Positions 16,983-26,337 of a stretch of DNA of 56,002 bases are shown here, one piece after another. The notes beneath the pieces were generated by a model, which did no database searches, was not told the DNA's origin, and was given only the letters and a program-made list of their open reading frames with translations. The position numbers and the translations under genes are program-made. The DNA is from UBA6100 sp049658145. Its GTDB lineage: Bacteria; Actinomycetota; Coriobacteriia; Anaerosomatales; Anaerosomataceae. Within the stretch, counting starts at the first letter, position 1, and every line of letters starts with the position of its first letter. The stretch is taken from the NCBI GenBank assembly GCA_049658145.1, contig JBASOJ010000035.1, positions 1-56,002 of the forward strand. The letters are read 5' to 3'.

Positions 16983-18563
16983 ATGTATCACAGGGGCAGA
17001 TCCGTGCGTGTACCGTTCCGTCTTGCCGTATCCGGGGCGCTCGTCGCGCTGCTCGTCAGCATCGCGTCGTTCCTTACGCCGGTGTGCGCGCTTCCGGCCG
17101 CACACGCAGCCACCTGGACCGTAGACACTTCGGCGCGAACCGAGGCCGAGGTCCGTGCGATGTGGAACGTGCTGAAACCCGTGTACTCCGGGACCCCGTA
17201 CGCAACGACACCGAGTTGGGGTGTCCCGTACGCTCCCGGTGAGCTCACGAACGGGTTCCGCGCCGACGGTATCAACATGATCAACTTCGGCCGTTATCTT
17301 GCGGGCCTGCCGTACGATGTCACGCTCAACGGAACGCACAACACCAACGGGCAGTACGGGGCGGTCCTGTTGCGGGCCATCGGCTACCTCGATCACACTC
17401 CCGATCAGCCACCGGGGATGGATGACGCATTCTACGCGGCCGGCTACTCGGCCGCTTCCACGAGCAACATCGGCAGCGGTTACACGACGAGCTACAGCTT
17501 CCAGAAGGGGTGCCTGGACGACGCGAGCGCGAGCAACCTGGCGACGGTCGGCCACCGCAGGTGGCTCCTGAACCCGCCGATGCTCTACTCGGGCATCGGC
17601 TTCGCCGACAACTACCACACCACGTACGCATTCGACCGTTCACGCACCCAGGAGGTCGACTACGACGTCATCGCCTGGCCTTCGGCCGGCGTCTTCCCGG
17701 TGGAGTTCGCGAATCGGCTCACCCCGTGGTCGATCACGCTCAATCCCGCCAGGTACGACTGGGACGCCACCGCGGTCGGAAAGACGGCGGTGCTGCGGCG
17801 GGTCTCAGATGGCCGGACGTGGACGCTCGACTTCGATGACACGAGCACGTCGGGTGCGTTCTTTGCGGCGGACTTCCACAGCTACGGCGTGCCGAACGTG
17901 TTCATCTTCCGTCCGAATCCCGCTGACTTCCCGTCGGGCTACCTCGCCGGCGAGCAGTACGACGTGACGCTTTCGGGCGGCATCTACGCCGAAGGCACCC
18001 AGACGCCCGTCACGGTGACGTATCGCACCAGCTTCGGCACGACGCTCGACGGAGCGACCACCACGTTCGCCGCGGACACCGCAACACCTGACCAGCCCGT
18101 GGTTCCGGAGCCCACGACACGGATGCCTGTGTTCCGCTTCTACAACAAGGCGAACGGCAGCCACTTCTACACCGCCTCGGCTGTTGAGTGCGGCACCGTG
18201 ATCGCGAAGTACGGGGCCACGTACACCTACGAGGGCATCGCGTACCAGGTCGACACCGCCAACCCGGCCAACTGCGCGCCGCTCTACCGCTTCTACAACC
18301 TCGCTAACGGCAGCCACTTCTACACGGCGTCCGTTGCAGAGTGCGATTCGGTGCGGGCGACACTTTCGGCCACCTACGCCTACGAAGGGCCGGCGTACAA
18401 CGTCGCCGCCACGGGCGCGGGGACGACGCCGATGTACCGCTTCTACAACCGGGCGAACGGCAGCCACTTCTACACTGCATCCGCGGCCGAACGGGACCGG
18501 GTGTCGACGCAGCTCGCCGCAACCTACAGCTACGACGGCGTGAGCTTCTACATCGCCCAGTAG
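16983..18563 (+). CDS. secreted CAP-domain protein with three DUF5648-like repeats
   Basis: 526 aa. A signal peptide (basic start, hydrophobic core about 13-33, cleavage near AHA-AT) directs export. The N-terminal half contains a CAP (SCP/PR-1) type region with the LATVGHRRWLL motif typical of bacterial CAP proteins. The C-terminal 145 residues hold three repeats with the core RFYN-x-ANGSHFYTAS starting near residues 381, 431 and 482, similar to DUF5648 repeats of extracellular enzymes. It is probably a wall-bound or secreted protein; the activity is unknown. ATG 16983 is preferred, but GTG 17005-region and GTG 16935 starts are possible. It converges with the glycosyltransferase at 18573, with 9 bp between the stops. 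Confidence 0.8.
   Translation: MYHRGRSVRVPFRLAVSGALVALLVSIASFLTPVCALPAAHAATWTVDTSARTEAEVRAMWNVLKPVYSGTPYATTPSWGVPYAPGELTNGFRADGINMINFGRYLAGLPYDVTLNGTHNTNGQYGAVLLRAIGYLDHTPDQPPGMDDAFYAAGYSAASTSNIGSGYTTSYSFQKGCLDDASASNLATVGHRRWLLNPPMLYSGIGFADNYHTTYAFDRSRTQEVDYDVIAWPSAGVFPVEFANRLTPWSITLNPARYDWDATAVGKTAVLRRVSDGRTWTLDFDDTSTSGAFFAADFHSYGVPNVFIFRPNPADFPSGYLAGEQYDVTLSGGIYAEGTQTPVTVTYRTSFGTTLDGATTTFAADTATPDQPVVPEPTTRMPVFRFYNKANGSHFYTASAVECGTVIAKYGATYTYEGIAYQVDTANPANCAPLYRFYNLANGSHFYTASVAECDSVRATLSATYAYEGPAYNVAATGAGTTPMYRFYNRANGSHFYTASAAERDRVSTQLAATYSYDGVSFYIAQ
18123..18560 (+). repeat. three tandem repeats coding for RFYN-type modules
   Basis: Units start near 18123, 18275 and 18426, about 150 bp each, and share the core cgcttctacaac and cggcagccacttctacac. 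They encode the three C-terminal modules of the CAP-domain protein. Near-identity of the core suggests duplication within the gene. Confidence 0.85.
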
Positions 18564-18572
18564 CGCGAACGG

Positions 18573-19928
18573 CTAGCTGTCGCGGCCTGCCAGCCGGCGT
18601 AGGGCGTTCCAGACGGGGCGCAGCACCGGGGCGAGCGGTCGCAGCACCCGCTTCGCGCCCCTGATCGTCCGGTTCACGAGTGCGCGCGCGATGCGTCCGC
18701 GCAGGGCGATCACGCCGGTGCGCCGCCGCTTACGGATCTCGGCCGCGCGCCCGGCATGGCCTTCCAGGTACGCGCCCGACTCGTAGAGCGCCTTGAGCTC
18801 CAGGAACGGCACGAGCCGCTCAGAGCTCGTCCGGCGCTGGGCCATGTCGGCCGCCGCACGCGTGCCGAGACCCTCCCGCATGGTGGGGTCCTCGGCGAGG
18901 CGGTGCATCCACTCGGCGGCCTCGTCCACATGCGGGTCGGCCCACTGCGCGTTGGTGCGCGAGGACTCCTCCTGATATGAGACATGCGACGACTCGACCC
19001 CAACCATCTCATAGCCCACGAGGCAGGAGTTCTCCTCGGTCATGAAGTCCATGTTGCCCGACCACGCGGTGGCGATGACTGGCTTGCCGAGCGACATCAT
19101 CTCCATGAGGATCAGCCCGAGCCCCTCGGCGCGGTGGAGCGAGATGAAAACGTCACAGCTCGCGTAGAGCGACACGACGTCGGTGTAACTCATCTTCTCG
19201 TCGATGATCATGATGCTCGGATTCGCTTCGGCACGTGCGTACAGCCGCTCTTTGAGCGGTGCGGCGTGGTCCCACAGATCCGAGTTGTTGAGCTTCACCA
19301 CGAGTGCCATCGCGTCGTCGGGCCCGAACGCCTCCTCGAACGCGTCGATGGCGCTCCAGGGGTTCTTGCGGTGGATGTCGCTCGCCATGTCGAACGCCGA
19401 GAGGAACACGGTCCGGTCCGCGGGGATGCCGAAGCGCGTCCGGTCGGCGTGTGCGCCCTCGGGGATGTCGACCGACTGCGGGTAGTGGATCACGCGCGTG
19501 CCCGGCATCGCGCTCTCGATGATGTCGCGTACATAGAGCGTGGGAGCGAGCACCACGTCCATGAGCCCGATCATGTCGCGCCACAGGGCGGGCAGCGTCG
19601 GCAGCTCCCAGAACGGGACGATGACGTTCATGCGCTTGTCGAGCGGCATCAGCATCCACTCGAGGGGGATGCGGACCTCGAGCTCAGGCGGGTTCACATG
19701 GAAGACGGTGATACCGTACGGGAGACCCCGGGGGGTCTTCATCAGAAGGTCGTCGTACGTGTGATCGTTGCCGGAACGTCCGTCGTGGGTGTCGACATCG
19801 CGCAGGCTCACCGGCAGGTCGTTCTCAAGCAGCAACCGTGCGGTCTGACGACCCGCCACCGCCAGGCCGAAGTTGCCGCTCAGGAAGCCGATGAGGTTGA
19901 ATCCGAAGGGGCGACGGCTATCGGACAC
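18573..19928 (-). CDS. glycosyltransferase family 4 protein
   Basis: GT-B fold enzyme of 451 aa, probably retaining. The C-terminal half carries the GT4 donor-binding pattern HRAEGLGLILMEMMSLGKPVIAT, where the glutamates contact the nucleotide sugar (quoted here only in part: EGLGLILMEMMS). The N-terminal half has a family-typical glycine-rich stretch near LIGFLSGNFGLAVAG. The C-terminal 60 residues are strongly basic, which suggests contact with the membrane surface. The GTG start overlaps the end of the upstream GT2 gene by 11 bp, so the two minus-strand genes are coupled. Acceptor and donor sugars are unknown. Confidence 0.85.
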   Translation of the reverse strand: MSDSRRPFGFNLIGFLSGNFGLAVAGRQTARLLLENDLPVSLRDVDTHDGRSGNDHTYDDLLMKTPRGLPYGITVFHVNPPELEVRIPLEWMLMPLDKRMNVIVPFWELPTLPALWRDMIGLMDVVLAPTLYVRDIIESAMPGTRVIHYPQSVDIPEGAHADRTRFGIPADRTVFLSAFDMASDIHRKNPWSAIDAFEEAFGPDDAMALVVKLNNSDLWDHAAPLKERLYARAEANPSIMIIDEKMSYTDVVSLYASCDVFISLHRAEGLGLILMEMMSLGKPVIATAWSGNMDFMTEENSCLVGYEMVGVESSHVSYQEESSRTNAQWADPHVDEAAEWMHRLAEDPTMREGLGTRAAADMAQRRTSSERLVPFLELKALYESGAYLEGHAGRAAEIRKRRRTGVIALRGRIARALVNRTIRGAKRVLRPLAPVLRPVWNALRRLAGRDS

Positions 19929-20823
19929 GGATCGGCCCCCGCTTGCCTGTGAAGAAGTCGGCCTCTGCGTGGAGCATGATCAGTGCATCCCGGCCACGTC
20001 TCCGGTGCAGCGCGAAGCCGAGGACCTGCCGGTTGAACCAGAGCCAGATGCGTGGGAAGGCCCTGCGCCGGTTGCGCCAGTAGAAGATCAGGCGGTTGCG
20101 AGCGTCGTAACGGATCTGCGTGGGGCTGTTCGTGGCGCCGAGCGACGCGCCCACCTTGTGCCACACCTTCGAGGCCGGCACGTAGAGGCATGGCCGGCCC
20201 GCTGCCGTGGCGCGATCGCACCAGTCCACTTCTTCCCAGTACAGGAAGTAGTCCTCGGACATGGTGCCGATGCTGCGTACGAGATCCGTCGACACGAGCA
20301 GGCTGCAGCCGGTGATGTAGTCGACGACCTCGGCCGTGTCGTACTGACCGCGGTCCTCCTCCTCGAGACCGCGGTGGTAGACGCTTCCCTCGCGGGTATC
20401 GCGGATGAAGCCGCCGGCGAACCACAGTGTGGCGGGGCGGTCGGCGAAGTAGACTTTCGAGCCGAACATGCCCGCTTCCGGGTGCTCGGTTGCCGCGTCG
20501 ACCAGTGCCGAGAGCGCGTGCGGATCGACGAACGTGTCGTTGTTGAGCAGCCACACGAAGTCGGCGCCGGCCGCGAGCGCGTGGGTGATCCCCGTGTTGT
20601 TGCCGCCCGCAAAGCCGAGGTTCGTCCCGTTCAGGAGCACGCACACGCGGTCCTCGTCGGCGTACTCCGTGGCGAGCACCTGGCCCGAACCATCGGCCGA
20701 CGCATTATCCACCAGCACGACCTCGAACCGCTCGTAGGCCAGGCCGAGGCACGACTCGACGCACGCGCGCGTGTCGTCGAGGCCGTTCCAGTTCACCAGG
20801 ATGATATGGACGAGCGGGGTCAT
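19918..20823 (-). CDS. glycosyltransferase family 2 protein (rhamnosyltransferase-like)
   Basis: GT-A fold protein of 301 aa. ILVNWNG at the N-terminus, VDNASADGS, NLGFAGGNN and the metal-binding LLNNDT motif are all in order, followed by TGCSLLV and the acceptor-side YWEEVDWC. This pattern is common in rhamnosyl- and related transferases of surface polysaccharide loci. It is transcribed away from rmlC across a 146-bp divergent region and is coupled to the downstream GT4 gene. Specificity cannot be told from sequence. Confidence 0.87.
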   Translation of the reverse strand: MTPLVHIILVNWNGLDDTRACVESCLGLAYERFEVVLVDNASADGSGQVLATEYADEDRVCVLLNGTNLGFAGGNNTGITHALAAGADFVWLLNNDTFVDPHALSALVDAATEHPEAGMFGSKVYFADRPATLWFAGGFIRDTREGSVYHRGLEEEDRGQYDTAEVVDYITGCSLLVSTDLVRSIGTMSEDYFLYWEEVDWCDRATAAGRPCLYVPASKVWHKVGASLGATNSPTQIRYDARNRLIFYWRNRRRAFPRIWLWFNRQVLGFALHRRRGRDALIMLHAEADFFTGKRGPIRVR

Positions 20824-20927
20824 GAGGTACGGCGCCTCTCGTGCGCGATAGGCCTGAATTCAGCGTGAAGTGTAACACTCGGTCGACGACCGGCCGCACA
20901 CGGGCCGCCAGGGAAGGCGTCTGCTGG

Positions 20928-20933
20928 TATCCT
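20928..20933 (+). promoter_or_regulatory. candidate extended -10 promoter for rmlC
   Basis: TGG precedes TATCCT, an extended -10 arrangement, 37 bp upstream of rmlC in the divergent 20824-20969 region. The same region holds the palindrome CTGAATTCAG near 20853. No clear -35 element. Confidence 0.35.
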
Positions 20934-20969
20934 GTATGGGCTCGAGCCGAGACGGAAAAGAGGCGTCAC

Positions 20970-21425
20970 ATGATCGACGGTGTGAAGGTCAAGGACCTGA
21001 AGGTGGTGCCCGATGAGCGTGGGCTGCTCATGGAGATGTGGCGCAGCGACGATCCCGACTTCCAGGGCTTCGGGCAGTGCTACATCACGATGGTGTACCC
21101 CGGCGTCGTGAAGGCGTGGCACTACCACACCAAGCAGACCGACCACTTCGTGTGCGTGTCGGGCATGGCCAAGGTCGCGCTCTACGACGATCGCGAGGGG
21201 TCGCCCACGCGTGGCGAGACGAACACGTTCGTCATCGGCTGGCAGCGCCAGCGGATGATCATCATCCCCAACGGTGTGTATCACGGCTTCACGCCGGTTG
21301 GTCCCGACCCCGCGATGATCGTGAACATCCCGACCGAACTCTACGACTACGATGAGCCCGACGAGCATCGCCGGCCGTTCGACGACCCCGAGATCGGCTA
21401 CGACTGGAGCGTGCAGAGCGGGTGA
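20970..21425 (+). CDS. rmlC: dTDP-4-dehydrorhamnose 3,5-epimerase-like cupin
   Basis: Small cupin (151 aa; most RmlC proteins are about 180) that epimerises dTDP-4-keto-6-deoxyglucose. The metal-free cupin core is recognised from AWHYHTKQTDHF, YDDREGSPT and IPNGVYHGF, with a tyrosine in the TELYDYDEP segment. AAAAGAGG lies before the ATG. The stop overlaps the rmlD start (TGATG), and with rmlD, rmlB and rmlA downstream it completes the four-gene dTDP-L-rhamnose set. The short length means a related 3- or 5-epimerase activity cannot be excluded. Confidence 0.8.
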   Translation: MIDGVKVKDLKVVPDERGLLMEMWRSDDPDFQGFGQCYITMVYPGVVKAWHYHTKQTDHFVCVSGMAKVALYDDREGSPTRGETNTFVIGWQRQRMIIIPNGVYHGFTPVGPDPAMIVNIPTELYDYDEPDEHRRPFDDPEIGYDWSVQSG

Positions 21426-22285
21426 TGCACCTTCTCATCGCCGGCAGAGGAGGGATGCTGGGCACGGCGCTTCAGAGCGTCTGCGCCGGGCGAGGCATAC
21501 CCTGTGAGGCCCCGCCGGAACGTGACTTCGACATCACTGATGAGGCGACCGTGCGCGCGGTCGCCTCGGCCTTCGCCGAACGAGCGGGCGGAGCGGGCGT
21601 GCTCGTGAACGCCGCCGCGTACACCAACGTCGAGCGTGCGGAAGACGATGCCGAGACCGCGTACCGCGTGAACGAGCGCGGTCCCCGGCTGCTTGCGGCA
21701 GCCGCGCGCGACGCGGGCGTGCGCTTCGTGCACGTCTCGACCGACTTCGTCTTCGACGGCACCAAGGACGGCGCCTATACCGAGGACGACGCCCCCGCGC
21801 CTCTGTCGGTCTACGGCGCCTCCAAACTCGCGGGTGAGATCGCCGTCGCAGCAGCGATGCCCGGGGCGCTCATCGTGCGTACCGCCTGGGTCTTCGGCGC
21901 TGGCGGCGCGAACTTCCCCACCAAGGTGCTCGAGTTGGCGTCGCGCCTGCCCGCGCTCACCGTGGTGACCGACGAGCACGGTTCTCCCACCTACACGCCC
22001 GATCTTGCGGCGGGGATCGTCGGTCTGATCGAGGCGGGTGCGAGCGGACTCTACCACCTGGCCGGCTCCGGCGCCTGCAGCCGCTACGAGTTGGCGCTCG
22101 AGATCCTGCGCCTCGCGGGAATCGACACCCCCGTCGAGCCCGTGACCGCCGGTGCGTTCCCCACCAAGGCCGCCCGGCCCGCTAACTCGGTCCTCGACTG
22201 CTCGAAGGCCGCCGCGCTCGGCGTGGTGCTGCCCGAGTGGCGTGACGCGCTCGCCCGGTTCATCGCGGCCGTGCGAGGGGAGTGA
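21425..22285 (+). CDS. rmlD: dTDP-4-dehydrorhamnose reductase
   Basis: Last step of dTDP-L-rhamnose synthesis, using NAD(P)H. The 286-aa SDR shows the RmlD-type nucleotide site (AGRGGMLG near residues 6-13), NAAAYTNVERAE, STDFVFDG and the catalytic YGASK. ATG 21425 overlaps the rmlC stop by one base. The following glycosyltransferase begins within its stop codon (GTGA). Confidence 0.93.
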   Translation: MHLLIAGRGGMLGTALQSVCAGRGIPCEAPPERDFDITDEATVRAVASAFAERAGGAGVLVNAAAYTNVERAEDDAETAYRVNERGPRLLAAAARDAGVRFVHVSTDFVFDGTKDGAYTEDDAPAPLSVYGASKLAGEIAVAAAMPGALIVRTAWVFGAGGANFPTKVLELASRLPALTVVTDEHGSPTYTPDLAAGIVGLIEAGASGLYHLAGSGACSRYELALEILRLAGIDTPVEPVTAGAFPTKAARPANSVLDCSKAAALGVVLPEWRDALARFIAAVRGE

Positions 22286-23103
22286 GTCGCAGGGTGACGG
22301 CGCAGTCGCGCGTGGAGGTCATCATCGTCGCCCACGATCCCGGCGAGCTGCTGCTGGGGGCCGTCGCCTCGGCGGCCGACCAGGCGGGCGAGGATGCTGT
22401 GCGGGTGATCGACGCCGAGAGCACCGACGGCAGTATGGAGCGGCTGCGCTCGGCATATCCTGGCGTGACCGTACTGCCGGTGGAGAATCGCGGGTTCTCG
22501 GCGGGCAACAACCGCGGCCTCGAGGTCACCACCGCGCCGTACGTCCTGCTCCTCAATCCCGATGCGGTGCTCGGCCCGGATGCGCTCACCACGCTCGTGG
22601 CGGCGATGGATGCCGAGCCGCGTGCCGCGATCGTCGGGCCGAAGGTGGTCGATCCCGATGGGGGCATCCAGGCCGGTTCGTGGGGGCGCTTCCCCACGCT
22701 CGCGGTGCGTGCGGGCATCGGTGTGCGTCGCCTGGTGCGACGGATCGCGGGCAGGCGTGACACGCCGCCGCTGCCCGCGCAGCGCCGACAGGTGGACTGG
22801 GTCACCGGCGCCGCCATGTTCGTGCGCCGCGACGCGATCGCGGACGCGGGGCCGATGGACGAGGCGTTCTTCCTCTATTACGAGGACATCGAGTGGTGCC
22901 ACCGCATGCGTGACCACGGCTGGATCGTGGTGCTCGAGCCTGCTGCGACCGTGACGCACCACCTTGGCGGTTCCGCAGGTCAGGGTCCGGTCACTGCGGC
23001 CGCCTACCGTCGCAGCTTCGAGCGCTATTGCGACCTCTACGGACTGTGGGGTCTGCGTCTCGCGGGCCGCATCGGCGTGGCGCTCAGGGGAGGGCGGGCG
23101 TGA
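22282..23103 (+). CDS. glycosyltransferase family 2 protein
   Basis: GT-A transferase of 273 aa resembling dTDP-rhamnosyl transferases. Visible motifs are VEVIIVAHDP, NRGFSAGNNRG, the metal-binding LLNPDA, VTGAAMFVRR and FFLYYEDIEW. It starts at GTG 22282, overlapping the rmlD stop by 4 bp; GTG 22294 is an alternative. Direct coupling to rmlD makes rhamnose a plausible donor, but this is inference. Confidence 0.87.
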   Translation: MSRRVTAQSRVEVIIVAHDPGELLLGAVASAADQAGEDAVRVIDAESTDGSMERLRSAYPGVTVLPVENRGFSAGNNRGLEVTTAPYVLLLNPDAVLGPDALTTLVAAMDAEPRAAIVGPKVVDPDGGIQAGSWGRFPTLAVRAGIGVRRLVRRIAGRRDTPPLPAQRRQVDWVTGAAMFVRRDAIADAGPMDEAFFLYYEDIEWCHRMRDHGWIVVLEPAATVTHHLGGSAGQGPVTAAAYRRSFERYCDLYGLWGLRLAGRIGVALRGGRA

Positions 23104-24167
23104 TGCGCGTCCTGCTCGACTGCCGGATGGCCACCTGGAGCGGCATCGGCCGCTACTGCACCGGCCTCACGCGGGCGTTGCACCGCACGTCCGGCGTCGA
23201 GATCGTCCAGATGATCGCCGAGGGCTCGGAGCCACCAGTTCCTGATGCCGAGGTCATCGAGGCGGCCCGCCATCCGTTCAGGCTGGCCGGTGCGCTCGAG
23301 TTCGGTCGCATTGCCGCACGGTCGGCCCCGGACATCACGCATGCGCTTCACTTCCCGACGCCCATGCCCGCCCGTCACCCGCTGATCGTGACCGTACAGG
23401 ACCTCACGCCACTCGTCGTCGAGGGTGTCATGCCCTCGGCGATCCGGCGAGGCGCATACCGGCGCTCGATGGCGCGGGCGGTCTCGGCGGCCGATCGGAT
23501 ACTGACGCCGTCGGCCTTCTCCGCATCGGATGTCGTGCGGTTCTTCCCTGGCGCCGCCGGTCGGACCACCCCGGTGCTCCTGGCGGCCGATGACTTCACA
23601 TCGGGGCCGGTCGGACGCCTGCCAGAGTGGCTCGAGGAGTCGCGGTTCATACTCTCGATGGGCAACACGCGGCCCCACAAGGACCTCCCGACGTTGCTGC
23701 GTGCCTTTGCCACGCTCGATGCGCAAGACGTGCTGCTCGTGCTGGCTGGTGAGGACCCTGGTGGGTATGCTCTCTCGGTACTCGGGGACCATCCCGCCGC
23801 GCAGCGGGTGCACTTCAGTGGTCCCATCGACGATGAGACTCTCCGCGCGCTGTTCGCGGGTGCCGAGGTGCTGGCGGTGACCTCCCGCTACGAGGGATTC
23901 GGTCTTCCACCGCTTGAGGCGATGTCGTTCGGCACGCCTGTCGTGAGCTCCTCGGCAGCCTCGCTTCCCGAGGTCGTCGGCGATGCGGCGCTACTCGTCG
24001 CGCCTGGCGATGTGGAAGCACTCCGTTCGGCGCTCGACCGGGTGCTGTCGGATGTCGACCTCGCGCAGCGTCTCGTGCACATCGGGCGTGAACGGGCGTT
24101 GGGATTCACGTGGGACACGACGGCCGCCGGGACGGTCGCGGTCTACCGGCAGGCGCTTGGCGTCTGA
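23103..24167 (+). CDS. glycosyltransferase family 4 protein
   Basis: 354-aa GT-B enzyme resembling mannosyl- or rhamnosyltransferases. Begins LLDCRMATWSGIGRYC, a typical N-terminal signature of this group. It then has SMGNTRPHKDLPTLL at the start of the donor domain and SRYEGFGLPPLEAMSFGTPV containing the conserved EX7E pair. The ATG overlaps the last base of the preceding stop. About 107 bp separate it from the next gene, where a new promoter may lie. Confidence 0.88.
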   Translation: MRVLLDCRMATWSGIGRYCTGLTRALHRTSGVEIVQMIAEGSEPPVPDAEVIEAARHPFRLAGALEFGRIAARSAPDITHALHFPTPMPARHPLIVTVQDLTPLVVEGVMPSAIRRGAYRRSMARAVSAADRILTPSAFSASDVVRFFPGAAGRTTPVLLAADDFTSGPVGRLPEWLEESRFILSMGNTRPHKDLPTLLRAFATLDAQDVLLVLAGEDPGGYALSVLGDHPAAQRVHFSGPIDDETLRALFAGAEVLAVTSRYEGFGLPPLEAMSFGTPVVSSSAASLPEVVGDAALLVAPGDVEALRSALDRVLSDVDLAQRLVHIGRERALGFTWDTTAAGTVAVYRQALGV

Positions 24168-24228
24168 GGCGCGCGACGGGGGTAGCACGACGGTGACGGT
24201 CCGGCATGGCGCACCCGTCGATACTGTT

Positions 24229-24234
24229 ATCATA
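24229..24234 (+). promoter_or_regulatory. candidate -10 element before the first gmd
   Basis: TATCAT lies 41 bp upstream of the TTG start in the 107-bp gap after the GT4 gene. Five of six positions match the consensus; no -35 hexamer is evident. Confidence 0.3.
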
Positions 24235-24274
24235 CGTGGGGCATCAGAGCATTCTCCGAGGATTGGATGGGACA

Positions 24275-25246
24275 TTGGCCAAACGTGCGCTCATCACCGG
24301 CATCACCGGTCAGGACGGGTCGTACCTCGCGGAACTGCTGCTCGACAAGGGCTACGACGTCTACGGCCTCATGCGACGGGCAGCGACACCATCCACGGAG
24401 CGGATCGAGCATCTTCTGGACAGGGTTCACATCATCGTCGGTGAGATGACCGACCAGACGTCGCTGTTCGATGCCATGGAGACCTCGCAGGCCGATGAGG
24501 TGTACAACCTGGCCGCGCAGTCCTTCGTCGGCGACTCGTGGACGATCCCCGTCTCCACCGGTGACGTCGACGGTCTCGGAGTCACGCGCTTGCTCGAGGC
24601 TATCCGACGGGTCAAGCCGGTGGCGCGATTCTACCAGGCGGCGACCTCCGAGATGTACGGGATGGTACACGAGGTCCCGCAGAGCGAGACCACGCCCTTC
24701 CACCCTCGTTCGCCGTACGGCGTGGCGAAGGTCTACGGTTTCTTCATCACACTCAACTACCGGGAGAGCTTCGGGATGCATGCCAGCAACGGCATCCTGT
24801 TCAATCACGAGTCGCCCCGGCGGGGCCTGGAGTTCGTGACCCGCAAGATCACGGACCGGGTCGCGAAGATCAAGCTCGGTCTGGCCGACAGCCTCGAGCT
24901 GGGCAACCTGGATTCGAAGCGTGACTGGGGCTTCGCGGGTGACTATGTCGAGGGCATGTGGCGCATGCTGCAGCAGGGCGTGCCCGACGACTACGTTCTG
25001 GCGACCGGCGAGACCCACACAGTGCGGGAGTTCTGCGAGATCGCGTTCCAGCACGTCGGTCTCGACTATCAGCAGTACGTGAAGGTCGACGAGCGATTCG
25101 TGAGGCCTGCCGAGGTCGATCTGTTGCTCGGCGATCCCACGAAGGCGAAGACAGTGCTCGGCTGGGAGCCGAAGGTGAGCTTCCAGCAGCTCGTCGAGAT
25201 GATGATCGACGCGGATCTCGCGCGGCTCCCCTCACAGGGGTTGTGA
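24275..25246 (+). CDS. gmd: GDP-mannose 4,6-dehydratase
   Basis: Makes GDP-4-keto-6-deoxy-D-mannose, precursor of GDP-fucose, GDP-rhamnose and related sugars. The 323-aa extended SDR has the family start KRALITGITGQDGSYLAE, arginines R34-R35 that bind the NADP phosphate, and the catalytic set T124-S-E126, Y148 and K152. The TTG start at 24275 is chosen because it gives the same N-terminus and length as the paralogue at 27247. No reductase or epimerase acting on its product (fcl, rmd) is in the window. It is followed after 10 bp by rmlB. Confidence 0.9.
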   Translation: MAKRALITGITGQDGSYLAELLLDKGYDVYGLMRRAATPSTERIEHLLDRVHIIVGEMTDQTSLFDAMETSQADEVYNLAAQSFVGDSWTIPVSTGDVDGLGVTRLLEAIRRVKPVARFYQAATSEMYGMVHEVPQSETTPFHPRSPYGVAKVYGFFITLNYRESFGMHASNGILFNHESPRRGLEFVTRKITDRVAKIKLGLADSLELGNLDSKRDWGFAGDYVEGMWRMLQQGVPDDYVLATGETHTVREFCEIAFQHVGLDYQQYVKVDERFVRPAEVDLLLGDPTKAKTVLGWEPKVSFQQLVEMMIDADLARLPSQGL

Positions 25247-25256
25247 GTCGAAGGCC

Positions 25257-26327
25257 ATGAACCTGGTCATCACCGGCGGGTGCGGTTTCATCGGTACGAA
25301 CCTCGTTCGGCACGCGGTGCTCGGATGCGGTCACACGGTGACCAACGTCGACGCGCTCACCTACGCTGGCAATCGCCATTCGCTCGCCGACCTCGAGGGG
25401 CGCGACGACTACGAGCTCGTGGTGGCGGACATCTGCGACGCCGAGGCGATGCGCGCCGTCTTCGAGCGCGCGCAGCCGGACGCGGTGCTGCATCTGGCGG
25501 CCGAGTCACACGTGGACCGCTCGATCGATGGACCCGGCGCGTTCGTGCGCACCAACATCGAGGGTACGTTCACGTTACTGCAAGTCGCCGAGCGGTACTG
25601 GCGCTCGCTGGATGATGAGGCGGCATCGACGTTCAGGTTCCTGCACGTGTCCACCGACGAGGTGTACGGCAGCCTGGGCCCCGATGACCCCGCGTTCACC
25701 GAGGAGAGCCGCTACGACCCGCACTCGCCGTATGCGGCGAGCAAGGCGGCCTCTGATCATCTTGTCCGAGCGTGGCACGACACGTACGGGCTCCCGGTTA
25801 TCGTCACGAACTGCTCGAACAACTACGGGCCGTACCAGTTCCCGGAGAAACTCATCCCGGTGATCGTCTTGCGCGCTCTCGCAGGCGAGTCGATCCCCGT
25901 GTACGGCGCAGGGGATAACGTCCGCGACTGGCTGTATGTCGAGGATCACGCACGCGCGCTGCTCCGCGTACTCGAAGCGGGACGACCCGGCCGTACGTAC
26001 AACATCGGCGGGAACAACGAGATGCGCAACATCGATCTCGTGCTTCGCGTGTGCGCGCTTCTCGACGAGGTCGCGCCGGCCGAGGACGGCAGATCGTATG
26101 CGGACCTCGTCGCGTTCGTCGCGGACCGTCCAGGACACGACAAACGGTACGCCATCGATGCGTCGAAGATCCGAGAGGAACTCGGCTGGACGCCCATGCC
26201 GGAGCCGGACCGCGCGCTGCGGGACACGGTGGCCTGGTACGTCGAGAACCGGTCGTGGTGGGAGAGTATCCTCCAGGGTGAGTACCGGCTGGAGCGTCTC
26301 GGACTGCGTGACGAAGGCGCGTTGTGA
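25257..26327 (+). CDS. rmlB: dTDP-glucose 4,6-dehydratase
   Basis: Converts dTDP-glucose to dTDP-4-keto-6-deoxyglucose. The 356-aa protein has GGCGFIGTNLVRH at the NAD site, HLAAESHVDRSIDGP, STDEVYG and the catalytic SPYAASK motif, plus NNYGPYQFPEKLIP, all diagnostic of RmlB. Its ATG lies 10 bp after gmd. rmlA follows after 10 bp, so the rhamnose genes are interleaved with glycosyltransferases and the two gmd genes. Confidence 0.96.
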   Translation: MNLVITGGCGFIGTNLVRHAVLGCGHTVTNVDALTYAGNRHSLADLEGRDDYELVVADICDAEAMRAVFERAQPDAVLHLAAESHVDRSIDGPGAFVRTNIEGTFTLLQVAERYWRSLDDEAASTFRFLHVSTDEVYGSLGPDDPAFTEESRYDPHSPYAASKAASDHLVRAWHDTYGLPVIVTNCSNNYGPYQFPEKLIPVIVLRALAGESIPVYGAGDNVRDWLYVEDHARALLRVLEAGRPGRTYNIGGNNEMRNIDLVLRVCALLDEVAPAEDGRSYADLVAFVADRPGHDKRYAIDASKIREELGWTPMPEPDRALRDTVAWYVENRSWWESILQGEYRLERLGLRDEGAL

Positions 26328-26337
26328 GGGAGGGGTA

